Positions 19,311 through 28,126 of a stretch of 64,000 bases of DNA are shown one piece after another. The stretch covers positions 62,001 through 126,000 of the forward strand of contig CAIQHB010000056.1 in the NCBI GenBank assembly GCA_903871465.1, given 5' to 3'. Both the position numbers and the translations under genes were made by a program. The notes beneath the pieces were generated by a model that ran no database searches, was not told where the DNA came from, and saw nothing but the letters and a program-made list of their open reading frames with translations. The stretch's first letter is position 1. Each line of letters starts with the position of its first letter. Origin of the DNA: an uncultured Methanosarcinales archaeon. GTDB taxonomy: Archaea; Halobacteriota; Methanosarcinia; Methanotrichales; Methanotrichaceae.

Positions 19311-19676
19311 TTACTGGAAACATCTCTCCAGGTATGCCGCCAGATCCTCTAAGGTCTCGATCTTCTCATCGATGGGCATGCCTTCGGAAATGCGCTCGTA
19401 TACCACTTCCCAGGTGCTGTATCTCCGCAGCCGCATAACCAGCTCGCCTGCAGTCGTTGTCGCCAGATCGGTCTCGAAACGCATCCAACGGTCGCTTTTC
19501 CGCCCCACCTCGAAGTTCGTGCAGGCTCCACATGTGCCGCCGTAAAATTCGCCGTCCACAACATCCATGTAAAGCCTTATCCAGGAGATGCACTTAGAGT
19601 AGCGGTAAACTCCCTCTGTGATGCAATCGGGGCCGTCCCATCCTGCCAATGGTGGCATCATTTCAAGATTCGTCAT
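19311..19676 (-). CDS. Hypothetical protein with paired cysteines
   Basis: A 121-residue ORF with balanced amino-acid composition, not recognised as any family. A GGTCGACTNFEV segment around residue 50 has two cysteines three apart that could bind metal. Others lie at residues 18, 29 and 119. No signal peptide or membrane helix is visible. A 56-codon ORF ends seven bases upstream of it (19683-19853) on the same strand, so the two may be co-transcribed. The long second half (MRFETDLATTTAGELVMRL ...) looks like a folded alpha/beta domain. Function unknown. Confidence 0.5.
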   Translation of the reverse strand: MTNLEMMPPLAGWDGPDCITEGVYRYSKCISWIRLYMDVVDGEFYGGTCGACTNFEVGRKSDRWMRFETDLATTTAGELVMRLRRYSTWEVVYERISEGMPIDEKIETLEDLAAYLERCFQ

Positions 19677-19682
19677 GATTAC

Positions 19683-19853
19683 TCAGAGATTAACAAGATG
19701 TTCTATGAAATCATCCGCATTCTTGAAGTGCATTCCAAGATCCGCCATATGCTCGGCCTCGCCCTTCCGAATATTGGAGACGATTCGCCTATCGTTTTCA
19801 ATAGTTTTTTCTCTTGTAGCGGGCTTCTGGATGATTTTTGTCTCCGTTTTCAC
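19683..19853 (-). CDS. Small hypothetical ORF (56 aa), possible partner of 19311-19676
   Basis: Reading the minus strand from a GTG at 19853 gives 56 codons ending TGA at 19683. The product is charged and helix-like, including IIQKPATREKTIENDRR and ending MHFKNADDFIEHLVNL. GGGAG lies just before the GTG but only two bases away, so the start is uncertain. The stop is seven bases from the start of the next gene. A small charged protein followed by a slightly larger one recalls toxin-antitoxin or regulator pairs, but nothing in either sequence proves that. Confidence 0.4.
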   Translation of the reverse strand: MKTETKIIQKPATREKTIENDRRIVSNIRKGEAEHMADLGMHFKNADDFIEHLVNL

Positions 19854-20298
19854 ATCTCCCGAAAAAAATAAGCTCTCAATGGATTAAACGCTTTCCCTGA
19901 CTCTTGCTGCATTCGGTCTGTATCACTTCCCCTCAACAATCGCGATCTCCTCTTCAGACTTGAAATTGGGGAAAAAAACCACATATTTGCTTCAGAGTAA
20001 ATAGTCGTCTCCGTTCGTTCGTCCTCCGTGCGCTCTGCGACTCTGCGGTTTTATTCGTAACCACCAGGAATTATTGAGCATGGACTGACCAGGAGCGACC
20101 ATGTGATCCTGACGGACAACATCTTTCGGCATGGTATTAATCGATAGAAGGGACCGTGAATCCGGACAAATAGCCGTTGAGCAATTTGTGCAAAAGCATT
20201 AGTAGAATCCGCACCTATTATTGTTCATGCCCGATGTCGTGCATCTAACGGAAGAGAGAGCAGAACGGAAGGAAGAAGGCGCGTCTGGTGAGGATTCG
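19854..20298. other. Gene-free gap with half of a dispersed repeat and a possible protein relic
   Basis: At 20021-20065 lies a stretch reading GTCCTCCGTGCGCTCTGCG and then ACTCTGCGGTTTTATTCG, one arm of the palindromic repeat seen more fully at 47.6 kb. At about 20076-20147 a short frame reads like a protein end (DHVILTDNIFRHGINR then stop), possibly a relic. No intact gene is visible. Confidence 0.4.
20021..20065. repeat. Half-copy of the dispersed palindromic repeat
   Basis: GTCCTCCGTGCGCTCTGCG, then ACTCTGCGGTT, matches one arm of 47555-47680. The complementary arm is missing. Confidence 0.4.
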
Positions 20299-21075
20299 AT
20301 GCCATCCGTTCCTCCCAGAACTATCTGGTCCGGCAACCTGCGCATCGGTCTCGTGAACATCCCTGTGAAGGCATTGTCCATGATCAGAAATACGCGAATC
20401 AGCTTTCGCATGATTCACCGGAGCTGCAAGACGCCCATCTCCTTCAAGCGCATCTGCCAGGAGGGAGATGAAGTCCCCCTCGCGGATACCGTTTACGGCT
20501 ATCCTCTGGGCAAGGGCAAGTACGTAATCCTGGAAAAAAAAGAGATCGAGGGCATGTTGCCCGAATCGAAGAACACAATAGCCCTTGATCGCTTTGTGAA
20601 CTTCTTTGAAGTCGATCCCCATTACTTCGAGAAGACCTATCTCTTGCTGCCGGATAGATCAGAGGACGCATATTCCCTTCTAAGAAGCGTAATGGAGAAG
20701 ACGGGAAAAGCCGGCATCGGCAAGATCACCATGCACTCGCGCGAGAGCCCTGTCATGGTCCACTACTACCGTCGGGCAATCGTCGCCACCATCATGAAGT
20801 ATCCTGATGAGGTCCTGGATTCGGAAGGCTATGCAGTTCTAAAAGAGCTTCCTGTGCCATTGGAAAAGGAGCTGCAACTGGCCATGGAGATCGTGAAAGA
20901 TCTGAGCGGAGACCTTGATTTTGATGCCTACAAGGACGAATACCGCGAGAGAATCGAGGTTCTGGTCAGGTCCAAGATGGAAGGAGTGGTTGCAGTCCCG
21001 GATACGAAAAAGGCCAAGCCCGCCGCCAAGAGCCTCATGGAGGCCCTGCGGATGACGGCGGAGTCATTGAAATAG
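20299..21075 (+). CDS. ku: Ku protein, DNA end-binding (non-homologous end joining)
   Basis: From the ATG at 20299 the protein begins MPSVPPRTIWSGNLRIGLVN and continues IPVKALSM, the hallmark N-terminus of bacterial and archaeal Ku. It continues through the Ku core beta-barrel (residues 30-200) to a Lys/Ala-rich C-terminal tail (KKAKPAAKSLMEALR). The 258-residue length fits the family. I chose this start over the upstream TTG (20221) and ATG (20227) because a GGTGAGG ribosome-binding site lies just before it and the upstream 26 codons have no Ku homology. The ligase gene follows 30 bases later, giving a two-gene end-joining operon. Confidence 0.93.
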   Translation: MPSVPPRTIWSGNLRIGLVNIPVKALSMIRNTRISFRMIHRSCKTPISFKRICQEGDEVPLADTVYGYPLGKGKYVILEKKEIEGMLPESKNTIALDRFVNFFEVDPHYFEKTYLLLPDRSEDAYSLLRSVMEKTGKAGIGKITMHSRESPVMVHYYRRAIVATIMKYPDEVLDSEGYAVLKELPVPLEKELQLAMEIVKDLSGDLDFDAYKDEYRERIEVLVRSKMEGVVAVPDTKKAKPAAKSLMEALRMTAESLK

Positions 21076-21105
21076 TCCCATAATTGCGGCAATTTGGAAA
21101 GGTCA

Positions 21106-22050
21106 ATGGAAATGGATCCCGTAAAGCCCATGCTGGCAGTCTCCGGTCAGCCTTTCAATAGAGCCGGCTGGATCTTCGAGCCCAAGATCGACGGAACGCG
21201 CTGCATTACAGCAGTCGCAAAGGATGTCCGGCTGCAGAACCGCAGGCTGGTGGATATCACCTACCGCTATCCTGAGGTGGCCGGTGCCCTGGCCCACGCT
21301 GCCCGTGAATGCGTTCTGGATGGAGAGATCACTGTCTTTGTGAAAGGACGGCCAAGCTTTCGAGCTCTAGCCGGGCGCGACCACCAGGTAGAGAGAATGA
21401 AGATCGAGTACCTCTCCCGTGCAATGCCGGTAAGCTACGTTGTCTTTGATATCCTGTACGCCAATGGAGAAAACGTTATGGACTGGCCTCTTCGCGAAAG
21501 AAAGGCGATTTTGCATGAAGTGCTTCAGGAGAGCGAGATCGTAAGCATTGTGGATTCATTTCCTGAAAAGGGCGAGGATTACTTTCAGGCGGCTCTTAAG
21601 ATGGGCATAGAAGGAGTCGTTGCCAAGCGACTGGACTCCCGGTATTTGCCGGGCATCAGAAGCCCGGACTGGATAAAGATGAAGAAAAGCCTCACGATTG
21701 ACCTGGTCGTGGGAGGCTACATCCCTGGAAATGGAGATCGCGAGCAGTACTTCGGCGGCTTGCTTATGGGAGCATACGACCACGGTCAACTGGTCTATGT
21801 AGGACGGGTAGGATCCGGCTTTGCTCTGGAGGAGTTGCAGGAGATCACAAGTCACTTTTTGCCCAGAATCCAGTCTCCTTTCTCCAATCCGCCACCAACG
21901 ACGGATGTAAAATGGGTCGAGCCGAATCTGGTGGTGCAGGTAACCGCCCTGGAGGTCACACATGACGGCCACCTCAGAGCGCCGGTATTCTTGCGCACCA
22001 GGGACGACAAAGACCCGCAAGAATGTACAATAGACCAGATCTGGACATAA
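21106..22050 (+). CDS. ATP-dependent DNA ligase, LigD-type catalytic domain
   Basis: The protein (about 314 residues) holds the nucleotidyltransferase ligase motifs: EPKIDGTR with the adenylated lysine (near residue 25), YVVFDILYANG, EGVVAKRLDSRY and WIKMKKSLTIDLVVGGY. An OB-fold follows with VGRVGSGF and, near the end, the LVVQVTALEVTHDGHLRAPV pattern. This is the stand-alone version of the LigD ligase domain. It lies directly downstream of ku. The start is ATG 21106 or 21112, and GGAAAGG at 21096-21102 gives better spacing to 21112. No LigD polymerase or phosphoesterase gene is seen nearby. It should seal breaks held by Ku. Confidence 0.93.
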   Translation: MEMDPVKPMLAVSGQPFNRAGWIFEPKIDGTRCITAVAKDVRLQNRRLVDITYRYPEVAGALAHAARECVLDGEITVFVKGRPSFRALAGRDHQVERMKIEYLSRAMPVSYVVFDILYANGENVMDWPLRERKAILHEVLQESEIVSIVDSFPEKGEDYFQAALKMGIEGVVAKRLDSRYLPGIRSPDWIKMKKSLTIDLVVGGYIPGNGDREQYFGGLLMGAYDHGQLVYVGRVGSGFALEELQEITSHFLPRIQSPFSNPPPTTDVKWVEPNLVVQVTALEVTHDGHLRAPVFLRTRDDKDPQECTIDQIWT

Positions 22051-22088
22051 TCGTCTATATGATTACTGAAAGTTAATAAGGGGTTATC

Positions 22089-22379
22089 ATGAGATCAATG
22101 ACGAAGTATCTGACAGTAATCGTAATGGCATGCGCTATGACGGCGATATTGAGTACAATCACAGCGTCAGCCGAAAGCGATGACATCTTTAGCCTGAAGA
22201 ATCTCGTCACATCCTTTGAAGACAGCCTAATAAATTCCTCAGACCTGGCATTCTTCCTTGCCACTCACAACTATGACGCAGTCCCGAGGGGCGATCATGT
22301 GGATCTGTTCCTGAACGGAAGAGTTTACAAGCTCGTTCCCAACGGCGACGCTCCTGGTCTATGCAATATCGAGAATTGA
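22089..22379 (+). CDS. Small secreted protein, unknown
   Basis: A 96-residue ORF with a clear signal peptide (positively charged MRSMTKY, then a hydrophobic core, then ASA before ESDD), leaving about 68 mature residues. No domain was recognised. The mature part contains HNYDAVPRGDHVDLFLNGRV and a single cysteine near the end. AAGGGGTTATC upstream provides a ribosome-binding site. It follows the ligase gene by 38 bases on the same strand, but a functional link is not implied. Confidence 0.6.
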   Translation: MRSMTKYLTVIVMACAMTAILSTITASAESDDIFSLKNLVTSFEDSLINSSDLAFFLATHNYDAVPRGDHVDLFLNGRVYKLVPNGDAPGLCNIEN

Positions 22380-22629
22380 AGCCAGTTTTTATCTCGATTT
22401 CTGCCTGATATTTTGTCAAAGTTCTCGAATAGAAGAAAAATTAGAGGATCTCGACCCATTTCTGCGGTTCATGCTTTTTCGGGATTATAAAATTAACCCG
22501 GGATCTACACGTTCCAGCCGGCCGCTGATTAATAAGCTTCCGGATCGGAAAGGATGATCGGCAAAGAATTCTTTCCGTTCCCTGCCCGAGTTCTTATTCC
22601 AAAAATGACTGAGGGCTGGTGCCTACAAT

Positions 22630-23037
22630 CTATGCCATCACCTGCTCCTTCAGAATGTATCGGATCAGGTCTTCTGAGAGTTTGGTCTCTCTCTGTAATC
22701 GCTTCACAGTCTCCTCGATGCTGTTACCTTCAGACATGAGGCTTGATATGCGGTTCACAATCTTTTCGCCAATGGAATAGTACTCATCAATGTCCTTGCG
22801 GTGGCCCCAGACATCTCCTCTCAGGAGCTGTACACCTTGAATTTCAAGGAATTGTTGGGCCGCCTTCGACATGGTCTCATGATACGAGGGCGGGATCTGC
22901 ACGGCCCGCAGACGAGGACATGATTGTACCAGGTTCATCACATCCATATTGGAGGCTCTGAATGCCAGATGAACTAGCTGCTCATTCCGATTTAGATCAG
23001 TAATTTCTTTCTTGGAACTAACTACCCTCAGCTTCAT
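22630..23037 (-). CDS. DUF1699 family protein
   Basis: From the ATG at 23037 the protein starts MKLRVVSSKKEITDL, followed by NEQLVHLAFRASN, then CPRLRAVQIPPSYHETMSK, and a strongly conserved LLRGDVWGHRKDIDEYYSI segment. These are the landmarks of DUF1699, a family I know from Methanosarcinales and whose function is unknown. The last 40 residues are helical and could be DNA- or protein-binding (ETVKRLQRETKLSEDLIRYI resembles a helix-turn-helix). A TTG at 23049 is an alternative start but adds residues not typical of the family. Confidence 0.75.
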   Translation of the reverse strand: MKLRVVSSKKEITDLNRNEQLVHLAFRASNMDVMNLVQSCPRLRAVQIPPSYHETMSKAAQQFLEIQGVQLLRGDVWGHRKDIDEYYSIGEKIVNRISSLMSEGNSIEETVKRLQRETKLSEDLIRYILKEQVMA

Positions 23038-23258
23038 GACACTTACCAATGCTCTTAAAATATTTATAGATAATGGTAATCATAGTACTCCTTATTTAGA
23101 TATACTGAGATTAGAAACTGATTCAATGAAATATTTATGTATCGGAGCTAACTGGTAGAAATATTGTCCAAATTATGTTAAAGAGTTCAAAATGTTTTTA
23201 TGATACATGAAATTTTATATTTATAAAGCTACCCTTTGCTTGGTTAGCGTTAGTACAG

Positions 23259-24239
23259 TCAAATACGGTTCTTCTTCAAGAAGGATCTTACAGCATCAGC
23301 GCAGTTTGCCAGGATTTTGCCGGCCATATCCTGGCTTGGCCAGGAACCAAGGCCGCAATCTGGACCTGTCGCACGAAGCCGTCCACCGAATTGGGTATAG
23401 GCTTTCTCCAGACGTTTCTCCATAACCAGGGGAGACTCCATGTTGAGGACCTCTCTCTCCAGCCGAATCATGTCATCCCAGAGATTGATGCCATATTGCT
23501 CATTTAGGCCAGCGGACATGGAGAGAATATCAGTGCGGGCGATGCCTGCCCGAATGTAAGTGTCCGTTTCATCCAGAACCTTCTTGTCGATCAATTTCAA
23601 GTAGTCCGGATGCGCCGCAGACTCGACACCCAGGATGTTGATACCGGGAACGCGGGCACAGCACTCGGCATAAAGGGGCGAATGCAAATGCACCTCGCAG
23701 TCCATATCCAGGCAGGGAGAGCTCGCAATCTCCAGGGCCCGGCAAATCTCATCTTCAGAGAATACTATGTTGGAGCTCATGCCAAGGCTCGGCTCATCAA
23801 TTGAAGCCACAACCATTCTTCCTTCGCCCTTAGCCTCGGCGAGGAACCTGGCTACGCTCTCCGCCAGAGTGTAAAGAATATCGGTATAATTCGTGGCCCC
23901 AAAGGCGGATATGTAAAGTTCGATGGGTCCACTGACACAGACGCGCACACTTTGGCCCGGAGGCACCGCCTCTAGCTCCATGATCTTAGCGTGCTCTCTC
24001 TTTATCAGGTAAGGGCTTTCCGTAAGCTCCGGGTCTTCGAGGAGGTCCATGAACATGCGAATCATGTTCCGGAACTGAGGATAGGTGGGGACCTCTACGC
24101 CTGCATTTCGCTTTTGAGCCAGAACATCCCGCACCAGTTGTAGATACTGATCGCGAGATAAACTCCCCAGCCGGACGCCTTTCGGCAAGGGATAGCTTCC
24201 GATGTCATCGAAGAAAATGCCTTTCAATTGACTTGACAA
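23259..24239 (-). CDS. Core MetE-like protein (cobalamin-independent methionine synthase fold)
   Basis: The 326-residue protein corresponds to the C-terminal catalytic barrel of MetE without the N-terminal domain. It shows a DDIGSYPLP start, a SIDEPSLG motif, MDCEVHLHSPLYAECC and a C-terminal GPDCGLGSW, whose histidine and cysteines fit the zinc site that activates homocysteine. Archaeal core-MetE proteins take methyl groups from corrinoids or related donors. The donor here is unknown. The TTG start follows the threonine synthase TGA stop without a gap, behind GGAGG. The pairing with thrC places it in amino-acid synthesis from the homoserine branch. Confidence 0.8.
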   Translation of the reverse strand: MSSQLKGIFFDDIGSYPLPKGVRLGSLSRDQYLQLVRDVLAQKRNAGVEVPTYPQFRNMIRMFMDLLEDPELTESPYLIKREHAKIMELEAVPPGQSVRVCVSGPIELYISAFGATNYTDILYTLAESVARFLAEAKGEGRMVVASIDEPSLGMSSNIVFSEDEICRALEIASSPCLDMDCEVHLHSPLYAECCARVPGINILGVESAAHPDYLKLIDKKVLDETDTYIRAGIARTDILSMSAGLNEQYGINLWDDMIRLEREVLNMESPLVMEKRLEKAYTQFGGRLRATGPDCGLGSWPSQDMAGKILANCADAVRSFLKKNRI

Positions 24240-25598
24240 TCAAACCTCCGTAAGGAAGCGCCCGAGGTAATTCCTTAGAGAAGCGTAATTTCCGTTCATC
24301 TTCTCAAAGTGCTCCTCCAGCTCATCCAGCCGGGCCATGACCTGCGGCAAAGCCGGATTTATGCCAGTGAGTCTAACGATCTCCTCCGGGAATTTGGCTG
24401 GGTCCGCCGTCTCCAACGAGATGCATGGACTCCAGTCCCCGCACTCGTTCAGATACTTCACGAGGCCTGCCCATGCGACTGCCCCATGGGGTTCCAGAAG
24501 GACTCCATATTGGCTATAAGCCTCTTTGATGGTCTGCCGGGTAACGTCGTCCGTGATAGAAACGGCATAAAGGTCCTTATGCATAGCAATAAGGTCCGGC
24601 TGCCTGGAAACCCGTCCCGTCTCGTCCATCTGACCGCCGTAAAGGCAGAAGAGCCTTGCCAGGTTGCTGGGGTGGCCGACGTTCATGGCATTGGATATGC
24701 AGTTCTTGCTGGGCCGGATGGGCTCGTAGACGCCCGTCTGCATAAAGCCTGGAAATTCATCGTTCTCGTTCGTCGCTACCACAAACTTATGCACGGGAAG
24801 GCCCATCTTCATGGCGATGAGCCCTCCCATGAGGTCGCCGAAATTGCCGCTGGGCACTGAGAAGACGATCTCTTCTCCGTGAAGTGCCGCGCGCGAGCGG
24901 GCGTAGAAGTAATAAACTGCCTGGGGCAGTAGTCTGCCTATATTTATAGAATTGGCTGAGGAGAGATTGAGCCCGCGCAGTTCGGGATCGACAAACGCCT
25001 GTTTGACCAGGGCCTGGCAGTCATCGAACTTGCCATTTATTGCCAGCGGGAAGACATTCTTGCCTAAGGTGGTCATCTGGCGGCGCTGCCTGACCGTCAC
25101 CTCTTTCTCAGGAAATAATACAACTACTTTTATGTTGTCCAGGCCAAAAAAAGCGTGAGCTACGGCAGAACCGGTATCTCCAGAGGTGGCGGTGAGTATA
25201 ATGATGCTCTTGCCGTCCTCCTTCAGGAAGTATTGTATCATCCTGCCCATGAGCCGGGCAGCGAAGTCCTTGAAGGAGCATGTAGGGCCTTGATCCAGTC
25301 GCAGTACGTATTTTTCGTCATAGACGCGCTCCATTGGAACCTCATAATTGTAGGCGTCCTGCAACATATTTCTCAGAGCGGAGTCTGTGATCAGATCGCC
25401 CAAGTAAGGCTTGACGACTTCATAAGCGATCTGTGGATAGCTCATCTTGGGAAATTCCTCGATAATGCTCTCGGGGATCCGGGGAATCTGCTCAGGCATA
25501 AAGAGCCCCTTATCCGGGGCCTGGCCCATCAGGAGCGCCTGCCGAAAGTCCACACGCTCGAAGTGGCCGTTGGTGCTGAAGAACTTGATAAGAGACAT
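24240..25598 (-). CDS. thrC: Threonine synthase
   Basis: The 452-residue protein has the threonine synthase N-terminus (LIKFFSTNGHFERVDFRQAL), the PLP-lysine motif TCSFKDFAARLMGRM (about residue 113), TATSGDTGSAVAHAF, and the glycine-rich phosphate-binding SVPSGNFGDLMGG. It converts O-phosphohomoserine to threonine. The long type with an N-terminal extension resembles the bacterial/yeast class rather than the short archaeal one. The downstream core-MetE gene is directly coupled. Both compete for intermediates of the homoserine pathway, which fits joint expression. Confidence 0.94.
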   Translation of the reverse strand: MSLIKFFSTNGHFERVDFRQALLMGQAPDKGLFMPEQIPRIPESIIEEFPKMSYPQIAYEVVKPYLGDLITDSALRNMLQDAYNYEVPMERVYDEKYVLRLDQGPTCSFKDFAARLMGRMIQYFLKEDGKSIIILTATSGDTGSAVAHAFFGLDNIKVVVLFPEKEVTVRQRRQMTTLGKNVFPLAINGKFDDCQALVKQAFVDPELRGLNLSSANSINIGRLLPQAVYYFYARSRAALHGEEIVFSVPSGNFGDLMGGLIAMKMGLPVHKFVVATNENDEFPGFMQTGVYEPIRPSKNCISNAMNVGHPSNLARLFCLYGGQMDETGRVSRQPDLIAMHKDLYAVSITDDVTRQTIKEAYSQYGVLLEPHGAVAWAGLVKYLNECGDWSPCISLETADPAKFPEEIVRLTGINPALPQVMARLDELEEHFEKMNGNYASLRNYLGRFLTEV

Positions 25599-25702
25599 GG
25601 TCCCATGAAATTAGGCGGAATTGATCTTTAAGCCTTTGCCAGACAATTTCGTTATGTGATGCAGGATGCAATTGACTGGCAGTAAAAGCGAAACAAAAAA
25701 TT

Positions 25703-26563
25703 TTAGGCCACTGTCTTCTTGCAGTGATCCACAAGGGCCCTCAAGATGTCGGTATCCTTCAGCATTCCCATCAGCTTCTGGCTGGATGTGACCACGGGCA
25801 TCTGATCTATCCGGTTCTTGCGCATAACGGCCGCGCATTCGCTCACCTCATCGTTTTTAAACGCAGTTTTGGGCGGCACCATAGCCTCGCGAACGGGAAT
25901 ATTGCGGAGCCTGATACGAGAAACGGAATAGTACTTGCTGATGGTCTGCATTACCCGATCCCACATCCAGGTGTCCTCTCCAGCGTCAGCAGACATATCC
26001 GTCTTCTCCACGAATTCCTCGATCACGCTGGCTTTGATGAGGTCCCTGTCTGAGATTATTCCCACCAGCTTAAGGTCGCTATCTATGACAGGGCATGCTT
26101 CCACGGCAGCATATTCCATGATCGATCCGGCAATAGTCAAGGGCATCTCGCTCCAGAGCACCACGGTCTCCTTTTCCAGGTACGACTCAATGCTTTCGGT
26201 TATTTTCATTTCCTCTGCAACGCGGATGATATCGGCAACGGTAAGTATCCCCACCAGCTCTTTGCCTTCCACTACCGGAAGCCGTTTTATGCCGTGCCGG
26301 ATAAGCAGTTCAGAGGCCTCAACGATGCTCTTCTCCGGGCCTATCACAACCGGATCACGAGTCATGAGCAGAGCTGTCTGATCTTCCTCGCGATTGCGGA
26401 GCAGGTCGGTCCTGGTGATCATTCCCACTACCTCGCCCTTCTTTACCACGGGAAGTCCGGACACCTTCCGGTCTTGCAGCGTCTTTAATACATCGTCCCT
26501 GTTGCCGGGGATGGCTACATAGGCCACACTCTTGACCATCACGTCCCTGACGAGAAAGCTCAA
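25703..26563 (-). CDS. Protein with four CBS domains
   Basis: The 286-residue protein consists of two Bateman modules, i.e. four CBS repeats. The repeated pattern is 'V...V..N....VL..L......GLPVV..GE.VGMITRTDLL', recurring near residues 10, 70, 135 and 220. CBS pairs bind adenine nucleotides or S-adenosylmethionine and regulate other proteins. No catalytic domain is attached. The start is TTG at 26563, seven bases after GAGGG, which lies within the end of the preceding universal-stress gene. The two genes are thus coupled. A nucleotide-sensing role together with the stress protein is inferred. Confidence 0.88.
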   Translation of the reverse strand: MSFLVRDVMVKSVAYVAIPGNRDDVLKTLQDRKVSGLPVVKKGEVVGMITRTDLLRNREEDQTALLMTRDPVVIGPEKSIVEASELLIRHGIKRLPVVEGKELVGILTVADIIRVAEEMKITESIESYLEKETVVLWSEMPLTIAGSIMEYAAVEACPVIDSDLKLVGIISDRDLIKASVIEEFVEKTDMSADAGEDTWMWDRVMQTISKYYSVSRIRLRNIPVREAMVPPKTAFKNDEVSECAAVMRKNRIDQMPVVTSSQKLMGMLKDTDILRALVDHCKKTVA

Positions 26564-26565
26564 GA

Positions 26566-26997
26566 TTATTCCCTCGGAATCGTTAAGACAGGAATACCGG
26601 AGTTGCGAACCACTTTTTCGGCCACGCTCCCCAGAAGGAACTTATCAAGACCGGTGCGTCCCACAGCGCCGATGATGATTACGCTCATGCCTGCCTTTTT
26701 CGCATAGCTTATGATCTCGCTGCTGGGATGGCCCTCCACAACAGCACTCTCGAAGGAGACGCCCACTTCCTTGGCCAGCTTCTCCACCTCTTTCACGGCT
26801 TCCTTTCCTTCTTTGAGGAGGAGCTCACGGATGCTGAATAGAAGCATGTCATCCGGCAGATGAGCAGTTCGTTCCGTGTCTGCCACATAGAGGGCAGTTA
26901 CCTTTCCACCTGATATCTTGCCCAGCTCCAGGGCCACCTTGGCAGCCCTCAATCCGTGCTCGGATCCGTCGGTTGCAACCAGAATCTTCTCAAACAT
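26566..26997 (-). CDS. Universal stress protein (UspA family)
   Basis: The 143-residue protein begins MFEKILVATDGSEHGLRAAK and ends with the ATP-binding motif IIGAVGRTGLDKFLLGSVAEKVV and PVLTIPRE. This is the full USP fold with the G-x2-G-x9-G(S/T) nucleotide loop. A GAGGT ribosome-binding site precedes the ATG. It sits between the amidohydrolase (9-bp gap upstream) and the CBS protein (2-bp gap downstream) in a tight three-gene minus-strand operon. The CBS protein may be its functional partner. Confidence 0.92.
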   Translation of the reverse strand: MFEKILVATDGSEHGLRAAKVALELGKISGGKVTALYVADTERTAHLPDDMLLFSIRELLLKEGKEAVKEVEKLAKEVGVSFESAVVEGHPSSEIISYAKKAGMSVIIIGAVGRTGLDKFLLGSVAEKVVRNSGIPVLTIPRE

Positions 26998-27006
26998 GAT
27001 TTACCT

Positions 27007-28062
27007 CTAAAATATAGCTAATATGTCAGATGGCCCGGCTCTGCGCACAATGCTGGCCAACGGATCCCTTGATCCCCACAGGTTGTCCGAGTTCCTGTTT
27101 ATGACCATCACTCTTGCCTCTTTTCCTTCCCGGATGGACCCAAGCCTCTGATCAAGTCCAATTATCTTGGCGCTATTTAGCGTGCACATCTTAAATACCT
27201 GTCTATCGTCATGCAGCAGGGCCTTAACCAGGAGATGCATCTCCTCGAATATATCCGGCGAGTTGAGCATGACGTTGTCTGTTCCAATTCCGAGCATTAT
27301 GCCCTGCTCAACCATCTTTTTCACATTGGGCAGACCCACTCCGGTTACCAGATTGGATCTGGGACAGACCACGACCGGGATGTTGGCTCGGGCCACAGAT
27401 CTCAAGTCCGACTCGTCTGCCCGGTTCATATGCACCAGGAAGTCGGGCTCCAGGGTGATGGAGTCGCATATATCATCACGAGCGGCCTCTCCGGCATGGA
27501 TGGCCAGAGCCTGGCGGGCTTTGCGAGCCGAGGCCGTCACTGTCTTCAGGTAATCAAGATCGTGATCTCTGGTGCTGCTTATTCCCAGGCCCCAGCAGCT
27601 TTCCGGAGTATTCAATTCACCCTCACAGGGCCGGCCAAAGATGCGCATGAGAAGCGGCAAATCACGGGCAGCCTCCGTAAGCCTCAACAAGCCTTCCTCA
27701 CCACCTTCTCGAAAGTCGGCAAAGGCACAGGTGCCTGTATTTACCATCTCCATCAGGCTTCGCCTCATGCCCTCGATGATGAGCTCTCGAGGCGTTTCAG
27801 CCAGCAGACGTGCTTTTAATCCGTTTGGGCCCACAAGGTCGGAGAGCGGCAGGAAGGGCGGATCCTTGAAGGCAGAGTCGCCCACATGAACATGAGCATT
27901 GACGAAACGAGGGCAGACTATGCCCTCAAAATCAGCATCTATATGCCCCGTGCCAAACTCCTTTATGAATCCGTCCTGAAGGCTTACGTAGCCATCCAGG
28001 GACTGGAAATCATCCCCGTAGATTATGGTTCCCTGGAGCAGGATCTCACGCGATTGAGGCAT
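27007..28062 (-). CDS. Amidohydrolase superfamily protein (cytosine/S-adenosylhomocysteine deaminase-like)
   Basis: The 351-residue protein has the metal-binding motifs of the superfamily: FVNAHVHVGDSAFKD (HxH, near residue 55), a histidine in LAIHAGEAARD (about 192), a histidine in FLVHMNRADE, and the metal aspartate in LGIGTDNVML. The closest relatives by motif are deaminases of the cytosine/SAH/5'-deoxyadenosine group. The exact substrate cannot be read off. It is the first gene of a minus-strand operon with the stress and CBS genes. It diverges from the riboflavin-pathway reductase, with 64 bp between starts. Confidence 0.8.
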   Translation of the reverse strand: MPQSREILLQGTIIYGDDFQSLDGYVSLQDGFIKEFGTGHIDADFEGIVCPRFVNAHVHVGDSAFKDPPFLPLSDLVGPNGLKARLLAETPRELIIEGMRRSLMEMVNTGTCAFADFREGGEEGLLRLTEAARDLPLLMRIFGRPCEGELNTPESCWGLGISSTRDHDLDYLKTVTASARKARQALAIHAGEAARDDICDSITLEPDFLVHMNRADESDLRSVARANIPVVVCPRSNLVTGVGLPNVKKMVEQGIMLGIGTDNVMLNSPDIFEEMHLLVKALLHDDRQVFKMCTLNSAKIIGLDQRLGSIREGKEARVMVINRNSDNLWGSRDPLASIVRRAGPSDILAIF

Positions 28063-28126
28063 CTCTCCATCTAGGGCAGGTAAGCTATTTAGCTTCTCTT
28101 GGGCATATTATTGGCGGTGCAGACTA

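Noticed and set aside
20076..20147. Protein-like phrase DHVILTDNIFRHGINR before ku, resembling an O-methyltransferase segment
   Set aside because: Too short, with stops on both sides and no further matching sequence. At best a relic.
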